Shown here: positions 44,179-52,671 of the stretch, one piece after another
How the letters are laid out: each line of letters starts with the position of its first letter
Position numbering within the stretch: the stretch's first letter is position 1
DNA from: Notoacmeibacter sp. MSK16QG-6
GTDB taxonomy: Bacteria > Pseudomonadota > Alphaproteobacteria > Rhizobiales > Rhizobiaceae
NCBI RefSeq assembly: GCF_024158145.1
Contig: NZ_JAMYXM010000001.1
Coordinates: 310,001-374,000 of the forward strand
Direction of reading: 5' to 3'
DNA: 64,000 nucleotides
The notes under the pieces: model-generated
Databases searched by the model: none
What the model was told of the DNA's origin: nothing
Seen by the model: the letters and a program-made list of their open reading frames with translations, nothing else
Position numbers and translations under genes: made by a program

Positions 44179-44463
44179 TCAGCGCATCGGCACCACAGTT
44201 TCTTCGCGTCGCGGACGGCCACCCTTCCCATCGGGAACGAGCATAACGACACGGCACTGGTTGCCGCCTACCGCATCGGCCCGTAGCAATCTTGCACCGC
44301 GCCGTTCTGCCAGCCTCTGGCCAACGGCGTAGCAGGTGTCAGCGACACGAAGAATGGGGCTTTCCGCCGATTGCTGCTGATGCTGGACAGGCCAAGCCTC
44401 GGCAGCACCTGGGGCGGCACCGACCATTGCTAGAACCGAAAGAAGGGCGAACAGGTTTTTCAT
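44179..44463 (-). CDS. Small exported protein, candidate FeuN
   Basis: A 94-residue exported protein. The signal peptide MKNLFALLSVLAMVGAAPG (cut near AEA-WPV) is followed by about 70 residues with a PepSY-like core: ILRVADTCYAVGQRLAERRGARLLRADAVGGNQCRVVMLVPDGKGG. Two cysteines could form a disulfide. The longer frame from 44538 places the signal peptide internally, so the ATG at 44463 is preferred. It lies 110 bp upstream of feuP on the same strand. In Sinorhizobium a small periplasmic inhibitor of FeuQ, FeuN, is encoded beside feuPQ. Equivalence is a positional inference. Confidence 0.65.
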   Translation of the reverse strand: MKNLFALLSVLAMVGAAPGAAEAWPVQHQQQSAESPILRVADTCYAVGQRLAERRGARLLRADAVGGNQCRVVMLVPDGKGGRPRREETVVPMR

Positions 44464-44568
44464 AGAGCCGTTTGTAAGGCATTCTCGCTGAATGGCACAT
44501 GAACAAATTGGCCCCGGCTTATCAAGAGCCGAAGCCAATATGGCGACCCTCTCCGAAGTTCCCCCTGT

Positions 44569-44775
44569 TCAGGCAATCGCCCGACTTGCCGTAACCCGAC
44601 CCCAAAGGGCGACGAGACCGGTCATTGCGGTCAAAATCTGCAGGATGCCCTCGGCCACGGCCCCACCTTCCAGACCGCCTGTCGGCACCCCGGCGAAAGA
44701 CGCCGTGGCCAGTAGCACCGTACAAAGCGATGCCCAGATTGTCTTGGAGAGATACCAGGGTTTAGCGTCTGTCAT
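44569..44775 (-). CDS. Holin-like small membrane protein at the end of the GTA cluster
   Basis: A 68-residue protein starting MTDAKPWYLSKTIWASL, with two hydrophobic segments (about 12-28 and 42-58) and the closing ALWGRVTASRAI. The KPWY-S-KTIW start and GRxxA end resemble small phage holins found in rhizobial phages. The ATG lies 2 bp after the g15 stop, and an alternative GTG overlaps that stop, so it belongs to the GTA transcript. It could permeabilise the inner membrane for particle release. In Rhodobacter the GTA holin/endolysin genes are at another locus. Confidence 0.6.
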   Translation of the reverse strand: MTDAKPWYLSKTIWASLCTVLLATASFAGVPTGGLEGGAVAEGILQILTAMTGLVALWGRVTASRAIA

Positions 44776-44777
44776 GA

Positions 44778-47700
44778 TCACAGTATCCTTTGCTGGGTGG
44801 GTGAAATGTCGGCGGGAACGAAATCGCGAACCATCGCTATTCCAGCGCCCACTGTCTGGCTGAGTTGACGCACCTCCAAAGAATGCACGTCGTTCTGGGC
44901 GGCGAATGCGCTTTGCGGGACCGTCCAGTTCGTGGTCTCCAATATCTCCGATATCAGGGTCTCACCGGCGGGGCCGCGCAAAGTCGCTTCGTAATTTTCG
45001 CCCTCTTCGCCGAGCGGAATGTCGAGCCCTTCCCATCGATCCGCATCGATCCGCCCCCGACGTATCCAGCGGAAGTCGACCGCATCGTCCACGGTTCGGG
45101 CGGTCGGATGGACAGGGGCAAGCGGCATCAAAGCGCGCAAACCACCCGTCTCGAGGGCTTCCACCCTTTCCGTTTCGATCGATTCCCGACCCGCCGGCTC
45201 GATTCGCCAAGCCATCTCCGTACCCATTTCGCTACGACGGATACCGGCCGCCTCCACCGCGCTGTCCAGCAGAACAAACGTCGATCCGATGGGTAGCCGT
45301 CCGGCGGCGATATCATCGGTGCCAAGCTGGCCGCGCAGCAGACCGCTCAAGCGCCATAAATCCGTCGCCACCTCTTCCGCATGCTCGAACTGAAGCACTT
45401 CCCACCCAGACGGGCCTTGAATGGCGGCGGCGTTGGCACCAGCCAGAAGCGCCGACCGCTCGACCGATGCCAAACTGCCGCTGAAAAGCTGCACGTGAAG
45501 TGTCGCTGCGGAAACCCGCCCGGGCCTTGCCGGCGGCAGGTCGTCGACGGTCTCGCCAATGATCGCAGGCTCATCAATGAGAGCGCGCTGCTCGAAGACG
45601 CCTCCCGGCGCTGCCAGCGCCGCAAAGGGCTTCCAGAAGCGCGACCAGGCGGCGATGCGAAAGCGGTCGGCCGCATCGTCGCCATCGATCAATGGCAGAT
45701 CAAGGAAGGCGACTGCCGGCGCGCCGCCCTGTTCGGCGACCGATTGTGCCGTCAAACCTTCCGAAAAGAGCGAGCGATCCGGGTGCGGCGCAAAAGCCTC
45801 GTCACGTCGGGCACGGATGCGAATGTCCAGCCCCGTCTCCACCTCCTCGACCTTCCAAACGACGTCAGGCCTGTCTTCCAGCCGAAAGCGCGAGGCTGGC
45901 TGCGGCACCGCCAGCGATGGCGGAAGCGACAATGCCAGAGAAACCCGCTCCTCCTGAGAGCGCCGAAGCCGGTCGGCAATGCGAGCATCCAGCGCTCCGC
46001 GATGCATGGCCCCAGGAAAGGCGATCTGCCGCGAACGCTTCTGATCGGCTCCGTTCTCGAACTGGCGGGCAACCGCAGACTGGTACTCCATAAAGGGATC
46101 GCGCGCTGCGGCGAGGATCTCGCCATGGGTCTCGATCGGCGAAGCGTAGGTTTCGGTAGCCGGGCCGTTGTCTGGCTGCTCCACCGCATCGATAATTGTC
46201 GAAATGGAACCCTGTCTGGCCCGTGATCGAAACGTTAGTCGCCCGTCTTTTTCGACCGTTTCGATATCGTGCAGATCGAGAATCGGTGTGATGAATTGGC
46301 GCGTCGACACACCGGCATCGACAATAATTCCTTCGACCATGGCATCGACACCGGATGTGTCGAAATCCTTGATGCCGGCACGAGTGAGGAGGTCTGCCAG
46401 AAAATCGCCGATTTCGATCTGATCGAGCCGTCCATTCAGCCAGTGACCGCGTGACCAGGCATCGCCATCCGACCAGATATTGTCGAGGAGCGGGAAAGCG
46501 GGAAAAGGCCGGGTATCCCATGCCCAGAGATAGAGTCGCTCCCAATCGACCGGCGAACCGGCCTCATCTTTCCAATGGGTCAGATGCGCCTTCAGAAACC
46601 GACGCTGGATGAGATCGTCACGACCTCCGTTTGAATCGGCCGGAGCCGCGCTTTCCGACGATTTACCGTCGACGAAAAGATTTGGCTGCGTGGCGCCGCC
46701 ATCGATTGCCGGCGCACCGAGTTCGGTAAACCAGACGGGTTTTGCCATTGGCGTCCACTCGGTCGGCTCGGCGAGTTCGATGCCGCTTCGGCGTTCGAAA
46801 TGCTGATTGGACCACCAATCGCGAAGAGCTTTGGGCTGGAAGACCCAATTCTTTGCATACGCGCCGTCCTCGATTGGCGTGCGTATACGGCCATCGCGAT
46901 CCTCTTCGCTGGCGTAGTGCCAGGTGCCGTATTCGCCGCCGTCAATGGCAGTCTGCAGGGCGTCAGCATCGTAAGGGCTCGCAGCGCAATCGGGGTTGCC
47001 GCCGTATATGTCGTCTGGCCGCCAGTCCGACAGCGGCAGATAGTTGTCGATGCCGATGGCGTCGATATTCGGATCGGCCCAGAGCGGATCGAGATGGAAA
47101 TAAACGTCTCCCGAGTCGTCTTTGGGATGGAAGCCGAACCATTCGCTCCAGTCAGCGCCGTAGGTGAGCTTGGTCCCGGCGCCGAGCGCCTGGCGGACAT
47201 CCGCCGCGAGATCGCACAGGCCCTGGACAAAGGGAAATTCCCCGCTGTCATTTCTCGCGGTTGTCAGTCCACGCAGTTCCGAACCGATCAGAAACGCATC
47301 CACCCCACCTGCTATCCGGGCGATGTCTGCATAATGCAGGATGAAACGACGATAGCCGAACGAAGCGCCATTCCCCAGGAAGGCAGCGATCTGCGCATCG
47401 GTCGACTCCGCCGAGCCGATCGGTGCGATACGACCGCGCCACGGATAGGCGGGCTGCCGGTCTTCGCCGTCCAGATCGTCTAGCGTGTTGCCAGCCGGAA
47501 TATCCATCATCACAAAGGGATAGAGCGTTACGGAAAGGCCACGCGCCTTCAGACTCCTGATCGCTTCGATGACGGATATATCAGCCGGCGTCGAGCCGAA
47601 TGCAGGGCCACCATCGAGCGTGGATATCCGATGTGCGGCCGCAGGAGTAAGACCGTCCACCGACCAGACAAGCTTCTTCGCACCAATCGACGGGCTCGTG

Positions 47701-48575
47701 ACACCGGGCCGGATGGCGCAGTTGCCGGCGCGAAGGTCGTCGCCGAACCAACTGACGACGAGCGCGATATGTCGCAGGTGCGGGCAAAGCGCCATCAGCT
47801 CGTCGATGGACGCAGCGAGATCGCTTTCTCCAAAGAGAACATGCCGGTTGACCCATTTTTCACGCCCCGGCCCACTATTGGAGACAAGCCTGGTCGGAAA
47901 CAGGCCGAAGCCAGTCGAGCCGGGAATAAGGCAAACGGCGCGGATGTCTTCCGCTATACCGCCGACCGGGCGCATGACTTCGAAATGCACCTGCGGCAGC
48001 CGGTTGCCATAGTCCTTTAACGGCATCCGTTCAAAGACCGCATAAGCGGTGCCTCGATAGGCGGGTGTCTGGCCGCTGCCCTGCTTGGCTTCGATCAATG
48101 GATCGGGTGCCTGATCGTCCGTCCCGCGATAGACACGCATTTCGATCCCGGTCAGATCAACCTCGCGGCCGTCCATCCAGACACGGCGGATCCCAGCAAT
48201 TTCGCCCTCGCAAATGGCCAGCGCGAAATTGGCGTAATAGCTGTAGGTGGTCGTCTTGGTCGTACTGGAACGGCGGCTTCCCTTTCCGCCGCTGCGCTCT
48301 TCCGTATGGCGCGCTTCCTCATGCCGCGTCATCCATATCAGTGTGCCGCCGACCCGAACCGTACCGAAAATCTGCGGCAGGGAGACGCCTTCCTCCGCAG
48401 TCTGAGGCTGGAAGCCAGCGAGGCGCGGACCTTCCTGTTCACTCTTTTGCCCGAACAGCTGCTGATCCAGCGTATAGCCAGCCACAGCGCCGAGCGCGCC
48501 GCCTATTGCCGTGCCAACAGGCCCAAAGATGCTGCCGATCGCCGCGCCGGCCGTTCGAAGAATGATGGTTGCCAT
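44778..48575 (-). CDS. GTA g15, host-specificity / tail-fibre hub protein
   Basis: A 1265-residue baseplate 'megatron' protein. A Gly-rich hydrophobic N-terminus (TIILRTAGAAIGSIFGPVG and following) matches the GTA family start. A glycoside-hydrolase-like TIM barrel (GTA_TIM) spans roughly 420-750 (DIARIAGGVDAFLIGSELRGL; LTYGADWSEWFGF; WFTELGAPA). A Phage-tail_3 domain and a C-terminal Rcc01698-type domain follow (GLLRGQLGTDD). It contacts the recipient surface and leads DNA entry. The length is close to the roughly 1300 residues usual for the family. The 15-bp gap after g14 carries its ribosome-binding site. Confidence 0.93.
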   Translation of the reverse strand: MATIILRTAGAAIGSIFGPVGTAIGGALGAVAGYTLDQQLFGQKSEQEGPRLAGFQPQTAEEGVSLPQIFGTVRVGGTLIWMTRHEEARHTEERSGGKGSRRSSTTKTTTYSYYANFALAICEGEIAGIRRVWMDGREVDLTGIEMRVYRGTDDQAPDPLIEAKQGSGQTPAYRGTAYAVFERMPLKDYGNRLPQVHFEVMRPVGGIAEDIRAVCLIPGSTGFGLFPTRLVSNSGPGREKWVNRHVLFGESDLAASIDELMALCPHLRHIALVVSWFGDDLRAGNCAIRPGVTSPSIGAKKLVWSVDGLTPAAAHRISTLDGGPAFGSTPADISVIEAIRSLKARGLSVTLYPFVMMDIPAGNTLDDLDGEDRQPAYPWRGRIAPIGSAESTDAQIAAFLGNGASFGYRRFILHYADIARIAGGVDAFLIGSELRGLTTARNDSGEFPFVQGLCDLAADVRQALGAGTKLTYGADWSEWFGFHPKDDSGDVYFHLDPLWADPNIDAIGIDNYLPLSDWRPDDIYGGNPDCAASPYDADALQTAIDGGEYGTWHYASEEDRDGRIRTPIEDGAYAKNWVFQPKALRDWWSNQHFERRSGIELAEPTEWTPMAKPVWFTELGAPAIDGGATQPNLFVDGKSSESAAPADSNGGRDDLIQRRFLKAHLTHWKDEAGSPVDWERLYLWAWDTRPFPAFPLLDNIWSDGDAWSRGHWLNGRLDQIEIGDFLADLLTRAGIKDFDTSGVDAMVEGIIVDAGVSTRQFITPILDLHDIETVEKDGRLTFRSRARQGSISTIIDAVEQPDNGPATETYASPIETHGEILAAARDPFMEYQSAVARQFENGADQKRSRQIAFPGAMHRGALDARIADRLRRSQEERVSLALSLPPSLAVPQPASRFRLEDRPDVVWKVEEVETGLDIRIRARRDEAFAPHPDRSLFSEGLTAQSVAEQGGAPAVAFLDLPLIDGDDAADRFRIAAWSRFWKPFAALAAPGGVFEQRALIDEPAIIGETVDDLPPARPGRVSAATLHVQLFSGSLASVERSALLAGANAAAIQGPSGWEVLQFEHAEEVATDLWRLSGLLRGQLGTDDIAAGRLPIGSTFVLLDSAVEAAGIRRSEMGTEMAWRIEPAGRESIETERVEALETGGLRALMPLAPVHPTARTVDDAVDFRWIRRGRIDADRWEGLDIPLGEEGENYEATLRGPAGETLISEILETTNWTVPQSAFAAQNDVHSLEVRQLSQTVGAGIAMVRDFVPADISPTQQRIL

Positions 48576-48590
48576 CTGATTGCTCTTGCC

Positions 48591-49055
48591 TCAGTTGCCG
48601 GTTGCAGCCGGGCCAGGAAAGCGAAAACGGCCCGCTATTCTGCGCCGCCACGACGGCACCAGCGCGCTCTCGACAACACCGATCCCGCTATAGGCGTGGA
48701 TGAAACGATGCGGTTCGGTTGCAATTCCCAGGTGGCGAGCCGGCAGCACGGGCCGCCAGCGGAAGACGAGAACCTGTCCCGCTTCGACCGCCCTATCTGT
48801 CTCCACGGGCTCCAGATTGCGCGCTGCCGCTTCCAACAACCGTTCCCCGGATGCGCCGCCGGCGTTCAACGAATCCTCGAAAGGCGCGTATGGGCCTGCC
48901 TGCTCGGGCTCGCAGCCGTAAATCGCCCTCCAGATTCCACGTACAAGGCCAAGACAGTCACAGCCGACGCCGAGACGCGATTGTTGATGGCGGTAGGGCG
49001 TGCCGATCCAACGGCGCGCCTCATCGACCACTGCACTTGTGAGCGGATCGTTCAT
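48591..49055 (-). CDS. GTA g14, NlpC/P60 cell-wall peptidase
   Basis: A 154-residue NlpC/P60-fold protein of the GTA tail tip that cuts peptidoglycan peptides during DNA injection. The catalytic cysteine is in GVGCDCLGLVRG near residue 33, the histidine is in ARHLGI, and the third polar position is near FIHAYSGIG. The start EARRWIGTPYRHQ is typical of the group. The ATG overlaps the g13 stop by 4 bp. Confidence 0.92.
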   Translation of the reverse strand: MNDPLTSAVVDEARRWIGTPYRHQQSRLGVGCDCLGLVRGIWRAIYGCEPEQAGPYAPFEDSLNAGGASGERLLEAAARNLEPVETDRAVEAGQVLVFRWRPVLPARHLGIATEPHRFIHAYSGIGVVESALVPSWRRRIAGRFRFPGPAATGN

Positions 49056-49936
49056 GAAGTCACCACCGGCTTGCCATCGAGCGGCATGACGCCCCGCACC
49101 ACATAGGTGTAGGCGACATCGTTGCCCGGAAGATGCGGAAAGCCCCGATAGTTCAAATGGTTGGCGAATTTCTCACGGCAGGTGCGGAACATCTTGTCGC
49201 AACCCGCGACAAGAGTGCATCGCGTCCCCTCGGCGGGGCCGGAGCCATTGCCGTCCAATTCGAGGACGCGCTGGTCCGCATCTGCGGTTTCATGACGTAT
49301 GCGCGCAGAGCGATGACGGCCATTGCCCTCCGTCCACAACACCAATCCACCTTCGAACCAGCCGCCGGGAAAGTCGTCGCCGCCATCGATGCTGATGCAG
49401 CGTTCCGGTCCGACGCCGGTTATGTCGACGGTCTCGTGCCAACGCGGATCGTCCAGATCGACTTTGCAAGCCCGATCGCCGAGTTCGGCGTCGCAACTTC
49501 TGCGCACAAAGCGGCCCTGCGGCTTGTCCAGCGGCGCGGCAGCGCTTTCCAGACTGGCGACGAACCGGCCGCCCTGAAGAGAGATTTCACCGATGGTTGC
49601 CCGGCGCAGAAGCCGCCTTGCAGCCGGCTCGGACCAGTCGACCAACCACGTCTCCACGACAGCGCCGTCGAACCGGCCGGATCGAACATCGTCCGACGTG
49701 ATCGATGCTGCGCTCAGAACGCCTTCCACATCGGAGCTATCCACAGCAAGACCGGAACTTTCGCGCACTTCGCTCGCGTTCAATCCGCTGCCCGGTTCGA
49801 AAACTGTACCGTCGAATGAGAGGGATTGATCGGTATCGGTGAAGCCAATGACCATGCCGTCCAGACATATCAACCGCCAGCAATTGCAAAGTCTTGTTGC
49901 TTGGGCGCCGCCCAGCTCAATCGTCCCATCACTCAT
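49052..49936 (-). CDS. GTA g13, baseplate hub protein (DUF2163, Fe-S)
   Basis: A 294-residue DUF2163 protein with a C-terminal Phage_BR0599 domain (LVAGCDKMFRTCREKFANH). Cysteine pairs C148/C157 and C246/C253 match the four ligands of the [4Fe-4S] cluster reported in the RcGTA hub protein, a feature shared with lambda gpL-type proteins. It joins the distal tail ring to g15. The gene overlaps both g12 and g14 by 4 bp, which implies coupled translation. Confidence 0.92.
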   Translation of the reverse strand: MSDGTIELGGAQATRLCNCWRLICLDGMVIGFTDTDQSLSFDGTVFEPGSGLNASEVRESSGLAVDSSDVEGVLSAASITSDDVRSGRFDGAVVETWLVDWSEPAARRLLRRATIGEISLQGGRFVASLESAAAPLDKPQGRFVRRSCDAELGDRACKVDLDDPRWHETVDITGVGPERCISIDGGDDFPGGWFEGGLVLWTEGNGRHRSARIRHETADADQRVLELDGNGSGPAEGTRCTLVAGCDKMFRTCREKFANHLNYRGFPHLPGNDVAYTYVVRGVMPLDGKPVVTS

Positions 49937-50586
49937 ATGAGAACCTCCACCAGCGGAACGCTCGGCACTTCGCCGGCCCGAAAACCGGTGAGGCTCGTCG
50001 CCAGATGCTCAATGTCGAAACGAACTGCGATGTCGAACGCGAAACCGGCGGATATCTGAGCGCCATTCGCCGGAGCGGCGTCGAAAACCACCTCGCCGGT
50101 TTCATTATCGAAACTGAAAGCCGTCTCTTCCAAAGGATTGCCGTCGATTGCGGCGTTTAGCGTGCCGTGCCGCGGCAACCGGACGGGGCGGACATATCCA
50201 TCCGCTTCCCCATAGGTTTTCGTGAGCGGAAATCGCGTAGTCGAGCCATCGCCCGTGCCCAGCGTCTGATCAAACGCGCCTGTCGGCAGCCCTTGAACGC
50301 TGCTGCGGTAGTCCAGCGGATCGCGAAAACGGAACGGGTGCATCGCGCCGCCGCGCGCCTCGAAAAAGGAAATCAGAGTTTCCAGATCGGCGACATCGCG
50401 TAACCCGGTTCCGACATCGAAACGGCGAAGGCTGTGACGGCGGCGCTGATTGCGCGCCTCGCGGCCGCTGCGCAACGGCAGGATCTCGACCTGTCGCTCC
50501 GGTCCGCCAGTCGCGCCAAGACCGATGGCGATTGGAAAAAGAACATCGTGAAAGCCAGGAAGCGGTAGCGAACCGATATCAGGCAT
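49933..50586 (-). CDS. GTA g12, distal tail protein (DUF2460)
   Basis: A 217-residue DUF2460 protein, typical in length. Recognisable blocks are FHDVLFPIAIGLGATGGPERQVEI at the N-terminus, RNQRRRHSLRRFDVGTGLRD, FEARGGAMHPFRFRDPLDYRS and the C-terminal GFRAGEVPSVPLVEVLI. It forms the ring between tail tube and baseplate hub. It overlaps g11 by 8 bp at its start and g13 by 4 bp at its end. Confidence 0.92.
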   Translation of the reverse strand: MPDIGSLPLPGFHDVLFPIAIGLGATGGPERQVEILPLRSGREARNQRRRHSLRRFDVGTGLRDVADLETLISFFEARGGAMHPFRFRDPLDYRSSVQGLPTGAFDQTLGTGDGSTTRFPLTKTYGEADGYVRPVRLPRHGTLNAAIDGNPLEETAFSFDNETGEVVFDAAPANGAQISAGFAFDIAVRFDIEHLATSLTGFRAGEVPSVPLVEVLI

Positions 50587-51124
50587 GACGCGCGCCTTTC
50601 CGAACCGCCCGCGACAGCATTGCTGTCACCTGCGCTTCCGACTTGCGAAACGATGCGGCATCGCTCGCTTGCACGTTGAAGGTAATATTGACGGCGCGGC
50701 CTCCTTCGCCGCCCGCCACTCCGAGCTTACCGTCGCTACCGCGACGCAGCGGCATGATCGCTTCCGGTCCGGCTTCGCCCATCAGCCCAGCACCGCCGCC
50801 CATCGGAAAAAGCGTCGCGCCATTGACCACCCCGCCATTGGCGAATGCCTTCACCGAACCGCCAGCGCCGCCAGCGATCTGCGCGAACAGGTTGCCCACC
50901 AATCCTTGAAGCGGCTGCAGCCCCTTTTGCAGAGACGTTCGGGCCATGCTCATCGCAAGACTTCGAAGCACATCCTCGAACGATTTTCCCTCCACGACCG
51001 CACCGGCAAAAGCCGCCGTCATCCGCTGACCGAACCGGTCGGCCAAACCCTGCAATTCCGACAGTGCCTTGGCGACGCCCGTTGTATCGGCGTCGATGCT
51101 GACCTCGACCCTTTTTTCCATCAT
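50579..51124 (-). CDS. GTA g11, short tape-measure protein
   Basis: A 181-residue tape-measure protein with an N-terminal helical part (VAKALSELQGLADRFGQRMTAAFAGAVVEGKSFEDVLRSLAMSMA), a Gly-rich hydrophobic centre (FAQIAGGAGGSVKAFANGGVVNG, MGGGAGLMGEAGPEAIMPLRRG) and a positively charged end. It sets tail length and helps DNA pass the membrane. RcGTA g11 is somewhat longer (about 220 residues as I recall), so a slightly shorter tail is expected. The start codon overlaps the g10.1 stop. Confidence 0.88.
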   Translation of the reverse strand: MMEKRVEVSIDADTTGVAKALSELQGLADRFGQRMTAAFAGAVVEGKSFEDVLRSLAMSMARTSLQKGLQPLQGLVGNLFAQIAGGAGGSVKAFANGGVVNGATLFPMGGGAGLMGEAGPEAIMPLRRGSDGKLGVAGGEGGRAVNITFNVQASDAASFRKSEAQVTAMLSRAVRKGARHA

Positions 51125-51390
51125 CGCTTCTCCATTTCACTGCAGGCGCCAAGAAGTTCTTTTTCCAGTGCGAGCAGCCACTGACGCGTCGGCTCCGCGT
51201 CGCCTGGTCCGGTCCGCCCCATTGCAGCGGCCAGTTCGCGAGGCGTCATCGCCCAGAATTCACTTGGCGGCAGATGAAGGACGCCCAGCCCAACCCGCAT
51301 CGCCTGGCCCCACGGGAATTTCAGCGAGGAAGAATGCTCTAAATATCCGCAGGCGCTGAAATCGCGGGGCGAGCGACGGCGGCTTAGTCG
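51121..51390 (-). CDS. GTA g10.1, tail assembly chaperone T part, reached by -1 frameshift
   Basis: An 89-codon frame (Phage_TAC/rcc01693 type), -1 relative to g10. It reads RLSRRRSPRDFSACGYLEH, then the family motif KFPWGQAMRVGLGVLHLPPSEFW and AMTPRELAAAM, ending ELLGACSEMEKR. No ATG, GTG or TTG occurs in frame before the FPW motif; the first ATG (51300) lies inside it. The frame is entered from g10 at the heptamer CCCTTTC, giving a predicted 212-residue G-T fusion. The stop overlaps the g11 start. An alternative is initiation at 51300 with a 59-residue product lacking FPWGQA. Confidence 0.72.
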   Translation of the reverse strand, partial: RLSRRRSPRDFSACGYLEHSSSLKFPWGQAMRVGLGVLHLPPSEFWAMTPRELAAAMGRTGPGDAEPTRQWLLALEKELLGACSEMEKR

Positions 51391-51758
51391 AAAGGGCCAA
51401 TTTCATCACTGTCCTCCATTTCATCGTTTGCCGTCGCATCCTGACCGAATGTCGCCAACAGCAAGCGGACGACGATGCTGGCGAAGCCGGCAATTCCATC
51501 GTCGCAGCGCATCTTCGACACCGCTTGTTCATCGACATCAGGGGCGCCACCGCCTCGTAGACCGGCCGCGAGAATCGTTGTCAGATCGGACGCAGAGAAG
51601 CGACCTTCCGAAAACCGTGCCGCCAATTCGGACAGACCGTCGGCTCCGAAAGCCGTTTCCAGTTCGGCCAACCCGCCGAGCGTCAGGCAAAGCCTGTGAG
51701 GCCTGCCGTCGAGAATGGCGACGATCTCGCCGCGCTGTGCGTTTGCAGCCACCATCAT
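51384..51758 (-). CDS. GTA g10, tail assembly chaperone G part (gene transfer agent family protein)
   Basis: A 124-residue protein of the GTA/TAC_11 type: a short beta strand pair (RGEIVAILDGRPHRLCLTLGGLAELETAFGADGLSEL), then a helical part (FSASDLTTILAAGLRGGG) and an acidic tail (EMEDSDEIGPFD). It should coat the tape measure during tail assembly. The start overlaps the g9 stop by 4 bp. The last codons CCT TTC, preceded by C, form a perfect -1 slippery site two codons before the TAA, so a minority of ribosomes should continue into g10.1. Confidence 0.85.
   Translation of the reverse strand: MMVAANAQRGEIVAILDGRPHRLCLTLGGLAELETAFGADGLSELAARFSEGRFSASDLTTILAAGLRGGGAPDVDEQAVSKMRCDDGIAGFASIVVRLLLATFGQDATANDEMEDSDEIGPFD
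51390..51396 (-). promoter_or_regulatory. Slippery heptamer CCCTTTC for programmed -1 frameshift
   Basis: In the g10 frame the site reads C CCT TTC, the X XXY YYZ form, so both tRNAs can re-pair at CCC TTT after slipping back one base. It lies 3 nt before the zero-frame stop. A GGAGG (51413-51417), possibly a stimulatory internal Shine-Dalgarno, lies 16 nt upstream. Confidence 0.72.
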
Positions 51759-52165
51759 TCGACCTCGAAGGTCAGCGCGCCGGCGCTTTCGAATGCGATC
51801 TCGAACGTCACTTCGCCATCATGATTGCCGGAATATTCCAGCGAAGTGATCTGGAACGGTCCTTCGAGTGCTCCGAAGTCTGGCATCGCGAATTGAAGAT
51901 TCATGGCAGCGCCGTCAAAAAAGGCCTCGCGCACCAGCCCATCGGATTGCGCATCGCGAAAAATCCCCAGGCCGGAAATGGACGCCTGACGGACGCCGGC
52001 ATCGGAGAGCAGATGCCGCCAGCGCCCCGCACTGTCGCTATCGGTGATATCCACCGCCCCATTGCCGAGGGCCAGGCGCCGCGTCTTCAGTCCCGCAAGC
52101 GTCGACCATCCGCCATTGCCATCCGCCATGCGAATCAGCATGTCTCGTCCTCTTTGCGCGCTCAT
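51755..52165 (-). CDS. GTA g9, major tail (tube) protein
   Basis: A 136-residue tail-tube subunit of the TP901-1/GTA type. It starts MSAQRGRDMLIRMADGNGGWSTLAGLKTRRL, then WRHLLSDAGVRQASISGLGIF, and ends with the strand EVTFEIAFESAGALTFEVE. An AGGAGAG ribosome-binding site lies just upstream, in an 89-bp gap after g8 that contains no other feature. This gap is one of few breaks in the cluster and fits a higher expression need for the tube protein. Confidence 0.92.
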   Translation of the reverse strand: MSAQRGRDMLIRMADGNGGWSTLAGLKTRRLALGNGAVDITDSDSAGRWRHLLSDAGVRQASISGLGIFRDAQSDGLVREAFFDGAAMNLQFAMPDFGALEGPFQITSLEYSGNHDGEVTFEIAFESAGALTFEVE

Positions 52166-52254
52166 GTTTCTCTCCTGTCATGGCCGGCCCGCCGCAAAGC
52201 TTCGCCGGTGGCGCGTCGCTACACGCCGCTTTATTGTGCTTGCTTTTCAGTCAG

Positions 52255-52671
52255 TCAGGCTGCCTCAACCTCTTCTACAAGAGCGCGGTAACGGGACGTG
52301 CCGCGGTAAAGCGCCGCTTCGCTGTCGTGGCGGATTTCCTGCAAATCACAGTCGAGCAGAACAAGTCGGAGCTCCGCCATCTGCGGGTCGAAGCTCCGCA
52401 ATCGTTCATCGATCTGCTGCATGATCGCAGCCGTCTCCTGGCGGCCCCGACTGTTTGACCAGATATGGAATGTCAGAAAGATTTCCTGGCCCCTCTCCGT
52501 CGCACTGGACCAGTCGAAACCGCTTGCGCGCCCAAAGGTGACATAGGGAAAGCGCGCAGCAGGAGTCGGCGCATCACGAAGACCCTGATCGCTTAACATT
52601 GCCGTCAGCGACGCATCGTCACTCAGCCATAGATAAATCGCTTTTTGCAGCGTGAAGGCCGGTGTCGTCAT
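52255..52671 (-). CDS. GTA g8, tail terminator (DUF3168)
   Basis: A 138-residue DUF3168 protein: LQKAIYLWLSDDASLTAMLSDQGLRDAP at the N-terminus, FPYVTFGRASGFDWSSATERGQEIFLTFHIWS in the middle and a C-terminal region with DCDLQEIRHDSEAALYRGTSRYRALVEE. It caps the tail tube for joining to the head. The ATG overlaps the stop of the small upstream gene by 4 bp. Confidence 0.92.
   Translation of the reverse strand: MTTPAFTLQKAIYLWLSDDASLTAMLSDQGLRDAPTPAARFPYVTFGRASGFDWSSATERGQEIFLTFHIWSNSRGRQETAAIMQQIDERLRSFDPQMAELRLVLLDCDLQEIRHDSEAALYRGTSRYRALVEEVEAA

Noticed and set aside
51260-51407. An ATG with a good GGAGG near the g10/g10.1 junction (start 51407), as an alternative start for g10.1
   Set aside because: It is in the third frame and yields a short peptide ending at 51260 with no chaperone motif. 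The FPWGQAM...GLGVL sequence is only in the -1 frame.
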